From Campylobacterales bacterium (GTDB taxonomy: Bacteria > Campylobacterota > Campylobacteria > Campylobacterales > Nitratiruptoraceae): DNA of 54,158 nucleotides. Position numbers and translations under genes: made by a program. Below the pieces are notes generated by a model. The model had not been told where the DNA came from. It saw only the letters and a program-made list of their open reading frames with translations, and did not search any database. The stretch lies in the NCBI GenBank assembly GCA_027024145.1, contig JALVTF010000011.1, positions 1 through 54,158 of the forward strand, in the 5' to 3' direction. Shown here piece by piece: positions 18,615 to 27,933 of the stretch (position 1 is the stretch's first letter; every line of letters starts with the position of its first letter).

Positions 18615-19691
18615 TTAGTTGACATTGAGACTGCGCAGGTCCTCATAGGCTTTGAGGACCCTTTTTTTCATAGAGATCTCACCCTCTCTGAGCCACTTGC
18701 GCGGATCGTAGTATTTTTTGTTGGGTTTGTCTTCGCCTTCGGGATTGCCGATTTGGCTTTGCAAATAGTCGTGATACTTTTCTATATAGGACTTCACGCC
18801 GCTCCAAAATGCCCACTGCGTATCGGTGTCTATATTCATCTTCACCACGCCGTAATCGATGGCTTCGTGGATCTTAGATAGCTCACTACCACTACCGCCA
18901 TGGAAGACGAAGCTCACAGGCTTTTCTTTTTCGATACCGAATTTTTCGCGGATGTACTCTTGGGAGTTTTTGAGGATAATGGGTTCGAGTTTGACATGCC
19001 CCGGCTTGTAGACGCCATGGACATTTCCAAAGCTGGCAGCGATAGTGAAATAGGAACTGATTTTAGATAATCGCTCATACGCCTCGGCCACTTCGCTGGG
19101 CTGCGTGTAGAGCCTGGAGTTTTCGATGCCGGTATTGTCCACGCCATCCTCTTCGCCACCTGTGACACCCAGCTCGATCTCGAGGCTCATCCCAAGCGGC
19201 GCCATGCGCCTGAGATACTCTTCACACGTAGCCAGGTTCTCTTCGAGCGGCTCTTCGGATAGATCCAGCATGTGCGAGCTAAAGAGCGGTCTTCCGTGAA
19301 GCTTGAAGTACTCTTCGCCCGCGGCCAAAAGGCCGTCGATCCAGGGCAGAAGTTTGCGCGCCGCATGGTCGGTATGCAGTACCACGCTCACGCCGTATGC
19401 CTCGGCCAAGATATGCACATGTTTCGCTGCTGCGATAGCACCGAGGATAGCGGCTTTTTGCCCTTCGTTGTCGAGACCTTTTCCGGCCCAAAAATGCGCG
19501 CCGCCGTTGCTCAGCTGGATAATGACGGGTGAGTTGGCTTCGCGTGCCGCTTCCATAACTGCATTGATGGAGTCAGTACCCACCACGTTGATGGCAGGCA
19601 GTGCGAAGCTGTGCTCTTTTGCATATTCATAGAGTCTCAGCAGATCGTCACCCCATACAACACCAGGTTTGAGAAACTCTCGCACTCCCAT
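18615..19691 (-). CDS. fba: Fructose-bisphosphate aldolase class II
   Basis: 358 residues, close to the length of the E. coli FbaA type. The zinc-dependent enzyme cleaves or forms fructose-1,6-bisphosphate in glycolysis, gluconeogenesis and Calvin-type routes. Catalytic D108 and zinc ligand H109 are in VVLHTDHAARKLLPW, followed by EIELGVTGGEEDGVDN and the phosphate-binding FVFHGGSGSEL. It lies 9 nt downstream of a PPIase gene, the same order as peb4–fba in Campylobacter jejuni. Confidence 0.97.
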   Translation of the reverse strand: MGVREFLKPGVVWGDDLLRLYEYAKEHSFALPAINVVGTDSINAVMEAAREANSPVIIQLSNGGAHFWAGKGLDNEGQKAAILGAIAAAKHVHILAEAYGVSVVLHTDHAARKLLPWIDGLLAAGEEYFKLHGRPLFSSHMLDLSEEPLEENLATCEEYLRRMAPLGMSLEIELGVTGGEEDGVDNTGIENSRLYTQPSEVAEAYERLSKISSYFTIAASFGNVHGVYKPGHVKLEPIILKNSQEYIREKFGIEKEKPVSFVFHGGSGSELSKIHEAIDYGVVKMNIDTDTQWAFWSGVKSYIEKYHDYLQSQIGNPEGEDKPNKKYYDPRKWLREGEISMKKRVLKAYEDLRSLNVN

Positions 19692-19700
19692 GTTCTGTCC

Positions 19701-20516
19701 TTATATGTTTTTAGAGATAGATGCTTTGCTTTTGAGTTTTTGTGCCTCTTTTTTCACCCACTCTTGAAACTTCTTCATGCGCAGCTGTGCTTTGATGCGG
19801 TCTTTGAGTTTCGCGAATTCGACAGTTTTAGCAGGTTTTTTATCTTCCACATAGATGATGTGGTATCCAAACTGCGTTTTGACGGGAGTTTTGGTAAATT
19901 CGCCCGGTTTGAGAGAAAAAGCCGCTTGGCTAAAAGGCTTGACCATCTGACCACGCGCAAAATATCCCAGATCTCCACCGCGTCTACCACTTGGTCCTAC
20001 GGACTTTTTCTGAGCCAGTTCGATGAATTTTTGTTTGAGTTGGCTTTTGGGAGTGTGTTTGAGGATATTGATGATATCTTCGGCCTCTTTTTTGCTTTTG
20101 ACCAAAATATGGCGTGCATGTACAAGTTCAGGGCGTTTGAACTTCTCGATGTTTTTGTTGTAGTAAGCTTTCGCTTCGCTGTCGCTCACTTTGATCTCGT
20201 TGAATTTCTTTTTCATCCAGATTTCAAGCGCCAGATCTCTCTTGATTCTCTCGAGCGCTTGTTTGAATTCGCTGCTGTTTTCTACACCGCTTTTTTGTGC
20301 CTCTTCTTTGAGAAGTTCACGCTGGATCGCTTGATCGACGATTTTTTGCTGGATCTGTTTAGGAAGCTGATCGAAACTTCTACCTGTTTGGGAAACTATG
20401 GGAGCCACATCTTCTGTGGTGATCTTTTTTCCGTTGACCGTCGCCAAAACTTTTGCAAATGCTCCTACGCTTAAAAGGCTTGTCGCCACCAATCCTGAGA
20501 TGAGATACTTTTTCAT
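19701..20516 (-). CDS. Periplasmic peptidyl-prolyl cis-trans isomerase (PEB4/SurA-like parvulin)
   Basis: 271 residues with a signal peptide (about 1-21, MKKYLISGLVATSLLSVGAFA), a helical chaperone region (30-125) and a parvulin domain (about 135-225: HARHILVKSKKEAED, then GGDLGYFARGQMVKPF and FGYHIIYVED). It should help fold outer-membrane proteins in the periplasm. Position between yebC and fba mirrors PEB4 (Cj0596) of C. jejuni. The ATG at 20516 has RBS AAGGGAG; a TTG five codons upstream overlaps that site. Confidence 0.93.
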   Translation of the reverse strand: MKKYLISGLVATSLLSVGAFAKVLATVNGKKITTEDVAPIVSQTGRSFDQLPKQIQQKIVDQAIQRELLKEEAQKSGVENSSEFKQALERIKRDLALEIWMKKKFNEIKVSDSEAKAYYNKNIEKFKRPELVHARHILVKSKKEAEDIINILKHTPKSQLKQKFIELAQKKSVGPSGRRGGDLGYFARGQMVKPFSQAAFSLKPGEFTKTPVKTQFGYHIIYVEDKKPAKTVEFAKLKDRIKAQLRMKKFQEWVKKEAQKLKSKASISKNI

Positions 20517-20547
20517 AAATCTCCCTTTCAAATTTTAGTACTCGTCA

Positions 20548-21261
20548 TTATTTCATATTATGGTAAACGTTTTGTACGTCGTCGCTCTCTTCGAGCATCT
20601 CTATGAGGCGCTCCACCTTTTCTGCAGTAGCGTCATCCACGTCCACTTCGTTGTTTGCCACGAGACCTACACTACTTTCCAATATCTTCGCGCCGGCATT
20701 TTCCACGGCTTCGAGTACGGTATTGAAGTCTGCAGGTTCCGTCTCGATCACGAGCACTTCGTCAAACTCCAAGATATCGCTGGCACCAGCTTCCAAAGCC
20801 GCTTCCATGACGGCCTCTTCGTTCTCGTCACGCTCTACGGAAATGACTCCCTTTTTATCGAACATCCATGCCACACTCCCGCTGGTACCCAGGCTCCCTC
20901 CGCTTTTGCTAAAGGCGTGGCGCACTTCGGCCACGGTGCGATTGCGATTGTCCGTCAGACACTCCACCATGATAGCCACACCGCCGGGACCGTACCCTTC
21001 GTAGACTACTTCTTCATATTTCACGCCCGGCAGATTGCCGCTGGCTTTGTCGATGGCGCGTTTGATGTTGTCCTGGGGCATCGAAACGGCACGCGCACGT
21101 TCTATCGCCAAACGCAGTGCCGCGTTGGTATCTGGGTTGGGACCGCCGTCGCGCACGGCCGTCATGATATCGCGCACGGCCTTGGTGAAAAGCTTGCCTT
21201 TTTTGGCATCCTCTTTGGCTTTGATATGTTTGACTTTCGACCATTTATTGTGACCTGCCAT
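20548..21261 (-). CDS. yebC: YebC/PmpR-family protein (TACO1 type)
   Basis: 237 residues, standard length. The family signature [22 protein letters not shown] begins the protein at the ATG at 21261, preceded by AGGAG. Other conserved parts are [35 protein letters not shown] and [10 protein letters not shown]. YebC proteins were long called transcriptional regulators and are now linked to relief of ribosome stalling, notably at proline-rich stretches. It is first in a three-gene run with the PPIase and fba. Confidence 0.96.
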   Translation of the reverse strand: MAGHNKWSKVKHIKAKEDAKKGKLFTKAVRDIMTAVRDGGPNPDTNAALRLAIERARAVSMPQDNIKRAIDKASGNLPGVKYEEVVYEGYGPGGVAIMVECLTDNRNRTVAEVRHAFSKSGGSLGTSGSVAWMFDKKGVISVERDENEEAVMEAALEAGASDILEFDEVLVIETEPADFNTVLEAVENAGAKILESSVGLVANNEVDVDDATAEKVERLIEMLEESDDVQNVYHNMK

Positions 21262-21286
21262 TGCATCTCCTGCGAGTAAATTTGGG

Positions 21287-21292
21287 TACAAT
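21287..21292 (+). promoter_or_regulatory. -10 promoter element of nth
   Basis: TACAAT 24 nt upstream of the nth ATG, within the 54-bp gap shared with the divergent yebC. A closely similar context (ggTACAATatag) precedes yaaA at 27042. Confidence 0.45.
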
Positions 21293-21315
21293 TATAGCAA
21301 AAACAGAGGTGCGAA

Positions 21316-21966
21316 ATGGTGCGTAGAAAACCCAAAGAGATAGAAGAGATCAAACGCCGATTTCTTGAGCATTACCCCCAAGCGCACACGGAGCTCAAAT
21401 ACAAAAACTTCTATCAACTGCTCGTGGCTATCATGCTCTCAGCGCAATGCACCGACAAACGCGTCAACATGCTCACGCCAAAGCTTTTTGAAAAATATCC
21501 CGACATCGAGTCCCTCGCCAACGCCGACATTGATGAACTCAAGGAGATCATCAAATCCTGCTCCTTTTTCAACAACAAAGCCAAAAACCTCATCGCCATG
21601 GCGAAAAAGGTGCTCGCCGACTACGGCGGCAAAATCCCAGAAGATGAAAAAGAGCTCGTCAAACTCCCCGGTGTGGGACAAAAGACTGCACACGTGGCGA
21701 TGATCGAGTATTTCGGCAAAAACCTGATGGCAGTGGATACCCACGTCTTTCGCGTGGCACACAGACTGCGCCTGAGTGATGCTAAAACGCCGGAAAAAAC
21801 AGAAGAGGATCTGGTCAAAGCCTTCAAAACCGATCTCGCGGCTATCCACCAGGCGATGGTGCTCTTTGGGCGCTACATCTGCACCGCCAAAAATCCCAAA
21901 TGCGGTCAGTGCTTTCTCAATGACCTATGCGATAGTGAAGATAAACAGCCTATAAAGAGCGAATGA
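21316..21966 (+). CDS. nth: Endonuclease III
   Basis: 216 residues. Bifunctional DNA glycosylase/AP lyase that removes oxidised pyrimidines. The helix-hairpin-helix LPGVGQKTA carries catalytic K123, and D141 lies in VDTHVFRVAHRL. The [4Fe-4S] loop is complete: C189-X6-C196-X2-C199-X5-C205. It diverges from yebC and converges on a lipoprotein gene, overlapping its end by 17 bp. In C. jejuni nth neighbours peb4 and fba too. Confidence 0.97.
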   Translation: MVRRKPKEIEEIKRRFLEHYPQAHTELKYKNFYQLLVAIMLSAQCTDKRVNMLTPKLFEKYPDIESLANADIDELKEIIKSCSFFNNKAKNLIAMAKKVLADYGGKIPEDEKELVKLPGVGQKTAHVAMIEYFGKNLMAVDTHVFRVAHRLRLSDAKTPEKTEEDLVKAFKTDLAAIHQAMVLFGRYICTAKNPKCGQCFLNDLCDSEDKQPIKSE

Positions 21967-22354
21967 CCCATTTGCCAAATTTTCGTTCAAATGTGACGAT
22001 ATCGCAGCGACTCTTTACGTCGCCCTTTTTGAAGCTGTCAAACTTTTTGCCCAAAAGCGCCACGAGGCCGAAATCGAACTTGGCCAAAAACGATTTGGGA
22101 TGCTTTTTCATATACTCCACCAAATCGCTATAACCAGTGAGAAAGCGAAAGGTGTAGCAGACTTTCGCTTGGGCGTGTGCGGCATCTATTTTTTTGAGCC
22201 ACAACACATCGATTTTTTGGGGGACGAGAATATTTGTCGAAGAGTACGGCGTGTAGTAGTTTGCTACCATATCCGCCACCTTGACTTTTGTAAGCTCTTT
22301 GGAGCTACAACCAAGTAAAAACAAAAGGCTTATAAGAAGCATCACGCTTCGCAT
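21950..22354 (-). CDS. Putative lipoprotein
   Basis: 134 residues from the chosen start. A signal peptide with a lipobox L13-L14-G15-C16 (MRSVMLLISLLFLLGC) predicts lipidation at C16 and attachment to a membrane in the periplasm. The mature part (VLWLKKIDAAHAQAKVCYTFRFL) was not recognised as a known family. The start lies inside the 3' end of pepD, in a different frame (13-bp overlap), so translation is probably coupled. A longer frame upstream is antisense noise within pepD. Confidence 0.65.
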   Translation of the reverse strand: MRSVMLLISLLFLLGCSSKELTKVKVADMVANYYTPYSSTNILVPQKIDVLWLKKIDAAHAQAKVCYTFRFLTGYSDLVEYMKKHPKSFLAKFDFGLVALLGKKFDSFKKGDVKSRCDIVTFERKFGKWVIRSL

Positions 22355-23583
22355 AGAAGTGCCTTGACGATGGCATACACCGGTTCGATAGTGGCGATGC
22401 GTACACGCTCGTGCACCGAATGCGGTGTGATGATATCGGGTCCGATGGAAGCGATTTGGGGTATGGCGTGTGCGAAGATGGCACACTCCAAGCCTGCATG
22501 GATCGCTTTAAAGGATGGATTTGGCACGTACATTTCATAGAGTTTCGCCACGTTTCGTGCCAAGTCACTGATATGCGGCTTCCAGGCTGGATATTCGCCG
22601 CTATAGTGCAGAATGAAATCTCTTTGCCAAAAACAGCTGTTATCCTCTTTAAGTCGCTCGAGGGCTTCGTCGCTATTGGCACGCAGGCTCACATCGATAT
22701 GCAGCGTATCGCCTTCGAGCCGCACTTTCGCGAGATTCGCACTGCGCTCGGGAATCCCGAACTCCTCATCCCATCCTCGCACTCCCTGGCTAAAGGCGCA
22801 GAGTGTGGAGAGGATATCGTAGTCGATGACGGGATGCGGCTCTGCTTTTTCGACGATGAAGTGCTCATTGCTCCCAAGCTCTTGGTCTGTAGCGACGATA
22901 GCCGATAGATGCACGGGGATGGAGTTGTGCCGCTCACCGGCTTCGAGTGCGGCCACTTTGGCACCTTTGGCAAAGTAGGCAAACTCTTTGATAGCGCTGG
23001 GAATCTTTTTGTGAATATCCACGCCGCTGTGGCCGCCAGGAAAGTGGCGCGCCGTAACGCGGTAGAAGCGTGAAGCTTCAGGCTCAATAAAGCGCACCGT
23101 ACGCTCGGCGTGCATATCAACCCCGCCGGCACATCCCACATAGATGGCGCCGAACTCCTCGCTATCGAGATTGAGCATCGCTTTGGCGTGCAGCTGCAGC
23201 TGCAAATTTTTGGCACCCACGAGACCTATCTCTTCGTCGTTGGTAAAAAGATACTCACCCTCTATCCCCTCTTCCATGAGTGCCAGCATTGTCGCCACAC
23301 CGATACCGTTGTCGGCTCCGAGGCTGGAGTCCCTTGCGCTGAGAAACTCTCCATCGTTGCGTAGCTCGATAGCAGGAGCTTGGCCCACACAGACCATATC
23401 GTAGTGCGACTGCAAGCAGATGCGGCGCTTCGTTTTGTAGCAAAGGATGTTACCGGCTGCATCTACCTCCCTAGCAAATCCAGCTTTTTTAGCGAATGCG
23501 ACGATGTAGTCGCGCAGCGCCTGGGTGGCGCCGGAGCAGTGCGGAATGGTGGTAAGCTCTTTGAAGATCTCTAAAACGCGCAT
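22342..23583 (-). CDS. pepD: Aminoacyl-histidine dipeptidase (PepD, M20 family)
   Basis: 413 residues, somewhat shorter than the E. coli enzyme (485). Di-zinc M20 peptidase motifs are in order: LQSHYDMV (first His), SSLGADNGIGV (bridging Asp), TNDEEIGLVGA (catalytic Glu pair), NLDSEE, HFPGGHSGVDIH (dimer-domain His) and a C-terminal His in ITPHSVHERV. It hydrolyses Xaa-His and other dipeptides in the cytosol. It is 8 bp downstream of the host-attachment-like gene in the cobO operon. Confidence 0.93.
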   Translation of the reverse strand: MRVLEIFKELTTIPHCSGATQALRDYIVAFAKKAGFAREVDAAGNILCYKTKRRICLQSHYDMVCVGQAPAIELRNDGEFLSARDSSLGADNGIGVATMLALMEEGIEGEYLFTNDEEIGLVGAKNLQLQLHAKAMLNLDSEEFGAIYVGCAGGVDMHAERTVRFIEPEASRFYRVTARHFPGGHSGVDIHKKIPSAIKEFAYFAKGAKVAALEAGERHNSIPVHLSAIVATDQELGSNEHFIVEKAEPHPVIDYDILSTLCAFSQGVRGWDEEFGIPERSANLAKVRLEGDTLHIDVSLRANSDEALERLKEDNSCFWQRDFILHYSGEYPAWKPHISDLARNVAKLYEMYVPNPSFKAIHAGLECAIFAHAIPQIASIGPDIITPHSVHERVRIATIEPVYAIVKALLCEA

Positions 23584-23591
23584 CGTCTCGA

Positions 23592-24074
23592 CTAAAAATG
23601 TTTTCCCTTCTCTTTGAAAATTTCAGGAAGCTTGTTCTTATCCGTTTTGGTTAGATCATCCTCCACGTAGCGAAAGAGCTTGGCTTTCGCGTCGCTTCCC
23701 ACGCGTTCCCATACGCGATTGAAGATGGTTTGCGGGAGAGCGAGGAAATATTTGGGGGGATTGTACTCGGCCACGATTTTGGTGATATCGTCAGCGAGAG
23801 CCTTGATCACATCCTCTTCGAGCTTTTTTTCCAGTTCATGGCGTTCACCGGCATTGCCTCCCATTTTGCCAGCATCCGCTTTGAAACGTCCCGCTTCGTC
23901 GGTGACCACATCTTTGAGATTCCAATGTGCTTCGACATAATCGATAGCGTTAACTTGGTCGAGCTTGATGTTTTGGGGCTTCAGACCCGCTTCTGCTTCC
24001 AAGTCTCTCGGGTTTGCTTGATAGACTTTCATCTCTCCGAGATTCGCTACGATTACGATATCTCCTACTTTCAT
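23592..24074 (-). CDS. Host attachment-like protein
   Basis: 160 residues, no signal peptide. The segment GKMGGNAGERHELEKKL followed by EDVIKALADDITKIVAEYNPPKYFLALPQTIFNRVW resembles the proteobacterial 'protein required for attachment to host cells' family (Pfam Host_attach, from memory). The name is historical and the biochemical role is unknown; many free-living bacteria carry it. RBS GGGAG lies 5 nt before the ATG. It sits between a membrane-protein gene and pepD in the same orientation. Confidence 0.5.
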   Translation of the reverse strand: MKVGDIVIVANLGEMKVYQANPRDLEAEAGLKPQNIKLDQVNAIDYVEAHWNLKDVVTDEAGRFKADAGKMGGNAGERHELEKKLEEDVIKALADDITKIVAEYNPPKYFLALPQTIFNRVWERVGSDAKAKLFRYVEDDLTKTDKNKLPEIFKEKGKHF

Positions 24075-24101
24075 GACTACTCCCTTTTTTCTTTTATCGT
24101 A

Positions 24102-24662
24102 TCAGTTTTTCTTTGAAGATTTGATAAAAGAGGTGACAAAAGCCCATATAATCGATAGCTCGAGGGGCAAAAGCAGAAAATGGAGCGTATAAACCTGATG
24201 CTCTTTGCTGCCGCCGATTATCTTATAAAAAATGAAGCTCGCCACCATCCCGGCCAGATATCCTAGCTGCTTGGCCACGTCCACCTTGGTGAGAGCCACG
24301 GCCTTGCGCACGATAAGCGTCTCTGCCCGCACAAGATAGGCACCGAACATGAATGTGAGCTGATACCCCGTATAGACCAAAAGTGCCGTCATATAGGTAT
24401 AAGGATGCAGCAAAAAGAGCGCCACGAGAGCGAGCATCACCACTTCTACGAAAAGACCTATTTGAAAATAGCGGCGGATATTGAGCAGCACATCGTAAAA
24501 TTTGGCGATGATGAGCATTCCAAGCGCTAACGCGATTCCCCCCAGGGAGTAGATGGAGGGTTCGAGGGGCTGGTAGATAACGAAGATGCTCCCCACTGAT
24601 AGCCCCGTAAAGAGGGAGTTGAGGAGCTTGTAGAGGATGTAGCGCTTAAGACGCAGTCTCAA
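24102..24662 (-). CDS. Polytopic inner-membrane protein of unknown function
   Basis: 186 residues with about five hydrophobic helices (around 12-32, 38-55, 68-88, 92-112, 130-150 and 160-180), basic N- and C-termini. No family was recognised; it could be half of a transporter-like fold. It begins at a TTG overlapping the stop of the TonB-receptor gene (TTGA), which suggests coupling to that gene and a possible role in the same uptake process (inference). Confidence 0.6.
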   Translation of the reverse strand: MRLRLKRYILYKLLNSLFTGLSVGSIFVIYQPLEPSIYSLGGIALALGMLIIAKFYDVLLNIRRYFQIGLFVEVVMLALVALFLLHPYTYMTALLVYTGYQLTFMFGAYLVRAETLIVRKAVALTKVDVAKQLGYLAGMVASFIFYKIIGGSKEHQVYTLHFLLLPLELSIIWAFVTSFIKSSKKN

Positions 24663-26512
24663 AAGCTGCCTTCGATACCGATGTAAAAACTTCTTGGCTC
24701 CGTGCCGTATCCATAGACTTCTTGGTAGCGTCTATCGAAGATATTGTGCAGCTCCACGAAGCCTGTGAAGTTTTTGGCGAAATGGTGGCGCAGCGTCACA
24801 TTCGTGACGTTGTAGCGGCCTGTTTGCTTGGTGCGCGCAGCATCGTCATAGCGCGAGCCTACGTAGTAGCCGTCGATGGTGATGGTATGCTCATCACTCG
24901 GATACCAGGTGAGACTATAAGTGTATTTGTGGCGCGCACGGCGTGGTAGGGCATTGCCTGTGCTATCTTTAGGGCTCAGATACTGCATCCCAAGAGTGAG
25001 TCGCAGCACATCCCACGCAGCTCTTGTATAGGTAAGCTCATAGCCGCTAAATTCGCTGGTGCCGGGCACGTTTTTATAGTACTCGTCCCTCCAAACTGAA
25101 CTATTAGGATCGTACCAGCTGATGAGATCTTTGACTTTTTCTTTGAAATAGGTAGCTTTGAGGCCAAAGACTTCTACCCCCACATCGTAGCTGCGGGATT
25201 TTTCAGGTTGGAGGTCGAAGTTGGGCTTACCCCAGGGGTTGAGCATCTTGATTTGGCTCGGTACATTGTAGGCTTTGCCATAGTTTGCGAAAATCGCTGC
25301 ATTTGCGATGCGATACTTGGCTCCTACCTTCCCCGTCCACTGATTTTTGAACGCATCGTATGCATCGTAGCGGATGTTCTCTTGGAGGATGAGATTACCG
25401 AATTTATTGGAATTAACAGCATAGGCGTAGCGGTTGTGGTAGCTGATGCGACCCGGTGCGAAATAGGTATAGGATGTTTTGAAATCTTGGTAGCCCAGGC
25501 CGCTGGTGAGTCTGCCTGCGCCATAGTCGAGAGTGTCTTTGAGTTCGATATTGGAAGTATCGCCTATAAAATCTTTAATCCCATACGTGGCATCGGGGTA
25601 GCTACGATGCGTGCGCGTTTTGTCTACGTGGAGCGAGAATGTGTGTGCACCGAAGTTTTGGGAAATATTACTAAAATAGGCGTGGTATTTGAATCTATCG
25701 TTATAGCGCGAATTGGGGTCTGGCTGGAAGGTAGTGGGGTTGTATCCATCCGCTTCGTCGTAGGCGCTGATGATATGCGCGCCGATTTCGGCCTTGAAGC
25801 CGTTTTTGTCGATACCGGCTTTGATGTGCGCCGTGCGGTTGGTGTAGCCGTCGGCCTCGTAGTCGGTGGGTTTCTTTTTATATGGCGTAATAGCAGAAAA
25901 TCCATCGGTATGCAGATACCCTACATCCAAAGCGTAATAGAAATCTCCCGATTTGTGCGCCGTGCTGAGGGCTCCTTGGAGTGTGCGAAAGCTTCCTGTG
26001 CGCAGCTTCATAGCTGTGTGGGGAGCGTCGTTTGTGACGATATTGATCACTCCGGCAGCCGCGTCACTTCCCCAGACGCCACTTTGGGCGCCTTTGATGA
26101 TTTCGATGCGCTTGACGTTGTCTAAAAGCAAGTGCTCCGGTGTGATACCCGAAAAGTTCGAAGGGTCGTTGAAGCGTACGCCGTCGATGAGGATGAGGAC
26201 TTTGTCGTTGTTCATTCCACGCAGATAGAGTTGCGTAGCTTTTCCCGCTCCGCCGTTACTGGTGATATCCGCTCCGCCAATGAAGTGCAGCAGCTCTTTG
26301 AGAGTATGTATGCCTCGCTCTTAGAGTTCATTTGCAGTGATTATTTCCATATCTTCGGTGGCGTCTTCGATCGCTTCACTGCTTTTGGTAGCGCTCACCA
26401 CCACTTTTTGCAGCTCCATCGTACTTGCCGCCACTGCTTGGAGCGTCATCATCGATACCGTCGCCGTGATGGCAGCGAGTGAGAAGTATTTACCTTTAAA
26501 GCCTTTGGCCAT
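24659..26512 (-). pseudogene. BtuB-like TonB-dependent outer-membrane receptor interrupted by one in-frame stop codon
   Basis: Conceptually 617 codons. The N-terminus (MAKGFKGKYFSLAAITATV) is a signal peptide, then a TonB-box-like region (MELQKVVVSATKS) and plug-domain start (MEIITANEL). Codon 64 is TAA (26321-26323), after which the same frame continues without shift as ERGIHTLKELLHFIGG, then the rest of the plug (LRGMNNDKVLILIDGVRFND) and a 22-strand-type barrel ending in aromatic SF. A lysine codon (AAA) changed to TAA is the simplest explanation. Translation could restart at 26215 but that product has no signal peptide. Placement after cobO suggests a corrinoid substrate. Read-through or a sequencing error are alternatives. 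Confidence 0.85.
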
Positions 26513-26524
26513 TGTTCCTCCTTT

Positions 26525-27022
26525 TTAGTATTCTATGCCGCGTCGTGCTGAGACGCCTCTATCGAAGTAGTGCTTGATCTTTTTCATCTCGGTCACGAGG
26601 TCTGCCGCTGCGATGAGTGCAGGCGTCGCGCCGCGACCCGTGAGGATGAGTTCGCACTCTTTGGGTCTCGCCTCGATGAGGCGCAGGATCTCCTCTTCAT
26701 CCAGGATCGAAAAGTGTATTGTAACAAGTATCTCATCCAAAATCACCAAATCAAACCCTTTTTCATAGAGCTTAAAAACCCTCTCATACTGGTCTCGCAC
26801 CAAGCGCAGCTGCTTTGGCGTAGGTGCATCGTAGATGAAGCTACCGTCCCAGCTGCGATCCACCAAAGCTCCCAAACGCTGCAGCATCTGCACTTCGCCA
26901 CTGGGCCACGCTTTCATAAACTGAAAGAAGGCCACCCTTTTGCCTGCAGCAAGGCTCCTGAGCGCCACACCCGCAGCCGCCGTGGTTTTGCCTTTGCCTT
27001 CACCCGTGTAGATCTGTACCAT
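26525..27022 (-). CDS. cobO: Cob(I)yrinic acid a,c-diamide adenosyltransferase
   Basis: 165 residues of the BtuR/CobO/CobP type. It adenosylates cob(I)alamin or its precursors using ATP. The P-loop GEGKGKTTAAAG is at 7-18, followed by VAFFQFMKAWPSGEVQML and LVILDEILVTIHF. The ATG at 27022 directly opens the conserved MVQIYTGEGKGKT start; a much longer frame upstream runs antisense through yaaA and is not used. It leads a minus-strand run with the TonB-dependent receptor (12-bp gap). The 51-bp spacer to yaaA is too short for a cobalamin riboswitch. Confidence 0.94.
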   Translation of the reverse strand: MVQIYTGEGKGKTTAAAGVALRSLAAGKRVAFFQFMKAWPSGEVQMLQRLGALVDRSWDGSFIYDAPTPKQLRLVRDQYERVFKLYEKGFDLVILDEILVTIHFSILDEEEILRLIEARPKECELILTGRGATPALIAAADLVTEMKKIKHYFDRGVSARRGIEY

Positions 27023-27041
27023 TACAGCCTCGCTTTTTAGG

Positions 27042-27047
27042 TACAAT
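27042..27047 (+). promoter_or_regulatory. -10 promoter element of yaaA
   Basis: TACAAT 26 nt upstream of the yaaA start in the short gap shared with divergent cobO. Confidence 0.45.
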
Positions 27048-27073
27048 ATAGCAAAAATCCAAACGAGGTGACA

Positions 27074-27766
27074 ATGAAAATCCTCTTCGCACCCAGTGAA
27101 GCCAAGCGCATAGGCGGTGAACAGGAGAAGATGCGCTTTTGTTTCGCGATCGACAGAGACGAAATCCTCCAAAAGTACGATGCACTGACCAAAAGCGGCG
27201 ACGAAGCGACGCTCGCCAAGCTCTACGGCACCAAGGAGCGCTACGATATCGATATCTTCGCCTCCCCTACCCTCAAGGCCGTGCGCCGCTATACGGGGGT
27301 CGCTTACGAGTATCTGGACTACGACTCGCTCCATTTTACGGCGCAGGAGTTTATCGACGAGCATCTCGTGATCTTTTCCAATCTCTTCGGACCTCTGTGC
27401 GCGAGCGACCTGATTCCATTTTACAAACTCAAGCAGGGTTCAGGTGTCGGCGATATCAAGCCAGAAAAATACTATTACGAGCGCTGCAAAAATCTTCTCG
27501 ATGACGAGGAGATCCTCGATCTGCGCGCGGGATACTATGAAAAATTTTATAAGCCTCGCTTTTGCATCAAGATGAAGTTTTTGAAAAACGGCAAGGTGGT
27601 GAGCCATTGGGCCAAGGCCTATCGCGGGATGGTGCTGCGCCAAATCGCCGAGAACCGGATAGCCAGCTTCAAGGAGCTGCGCGATTTCGCCTTCGATGGA
27701 CTCCAGCTCATAGAGATCCAGAGCAAGAAAAATGAAGAGATATGGGTAATGGAGGCGAGAAGCTAA
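27074..27766 (+). CDS. yaaA: YaaA family (UPF0246/DUF328) peroxide-stress protein
   Basis: 230 residues. The opening MKILFAPSEAKRIGG, the central YTGVAYEYLDYDSL and FSNLFGPLCASDLIPFYKLKQG are family signatures; E. coli YaaA is a DNA-binding protein that lowers free iron during peroxide stress. The ATG at 27074 has cgaggtg just upstream. A GTG two codons earlier overlaps that site and is less likely. Its stop overlaps the start of a small membrane-protein gene. Confidence 0.9.
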   Translation: MKILFAPSEAKRIGGEQEKMRFCFAIDRDEILQKYDALTKSGDEATLAKLYGTKERYDIDIFASPTLKAVRRYTGVAYEYLDYDSLHFTAQEFIDEHLVIFSNLFGPLCASDLIPFYKLKQGSGVGDIKPEKYYYERCKNLLDDEEILDLRAGYYEKFYKPRFCIKMKFLKNGKVVSHWAKAYRGMVLRQIAENRIASFKELRDFAFDGLQLIEIQSKKNEEIWVMEARS

Positions 27767-27933
27767 TGTGCCTCATCATCGCCGGTATCTTCGCTGTTTT
27801 GGCCATCAACGCACTCTTGCACCACGACACCGCAGCCGCGCTGCTCTATGGAGCGATAGCGCTCTTTTTTGTCATCTTGATGGGGCTCAATATCAAAAGA
27901 GTTTGGAAGAAGCGGCACGGAGGAGCTTCGTAA
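27766..27933 (+). CDS. Small two-helix membrane protein
   Basis: 55 residues with two hydrophobic helices (about 1-17 and 26-45) separated by LLHHDTAA and ending in basic residues (KRVWKKRHGG). The ATG shares its A with the yaaA stop codon (TAATG), and GGAGGC lies 10 nt upstream inside yaaA, so it is translated after yaaA. No family was recognised. Its 3' end overlaps that of convergent mutY by 41 bp. Confidence 0.62.
   Translation: MCLIIAGIFAVLAINALLHHDTAAALLYGAIALFFVILMGLNIKRVWKKRHGGAS

Noticed and set aside
24659-26512. Frameshift as the cause of the broken TonB receptor
   Set aside because: The reading frame is identical before and after 26321-26323; only one nonsense codon separates the parts.
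26321-27022. Cobalamin riboswitch in the cobO operon
   Set aside because: The receptor begins 12 bp after cobO and cobO begins 51 bp from yaaA; there is no room for one.
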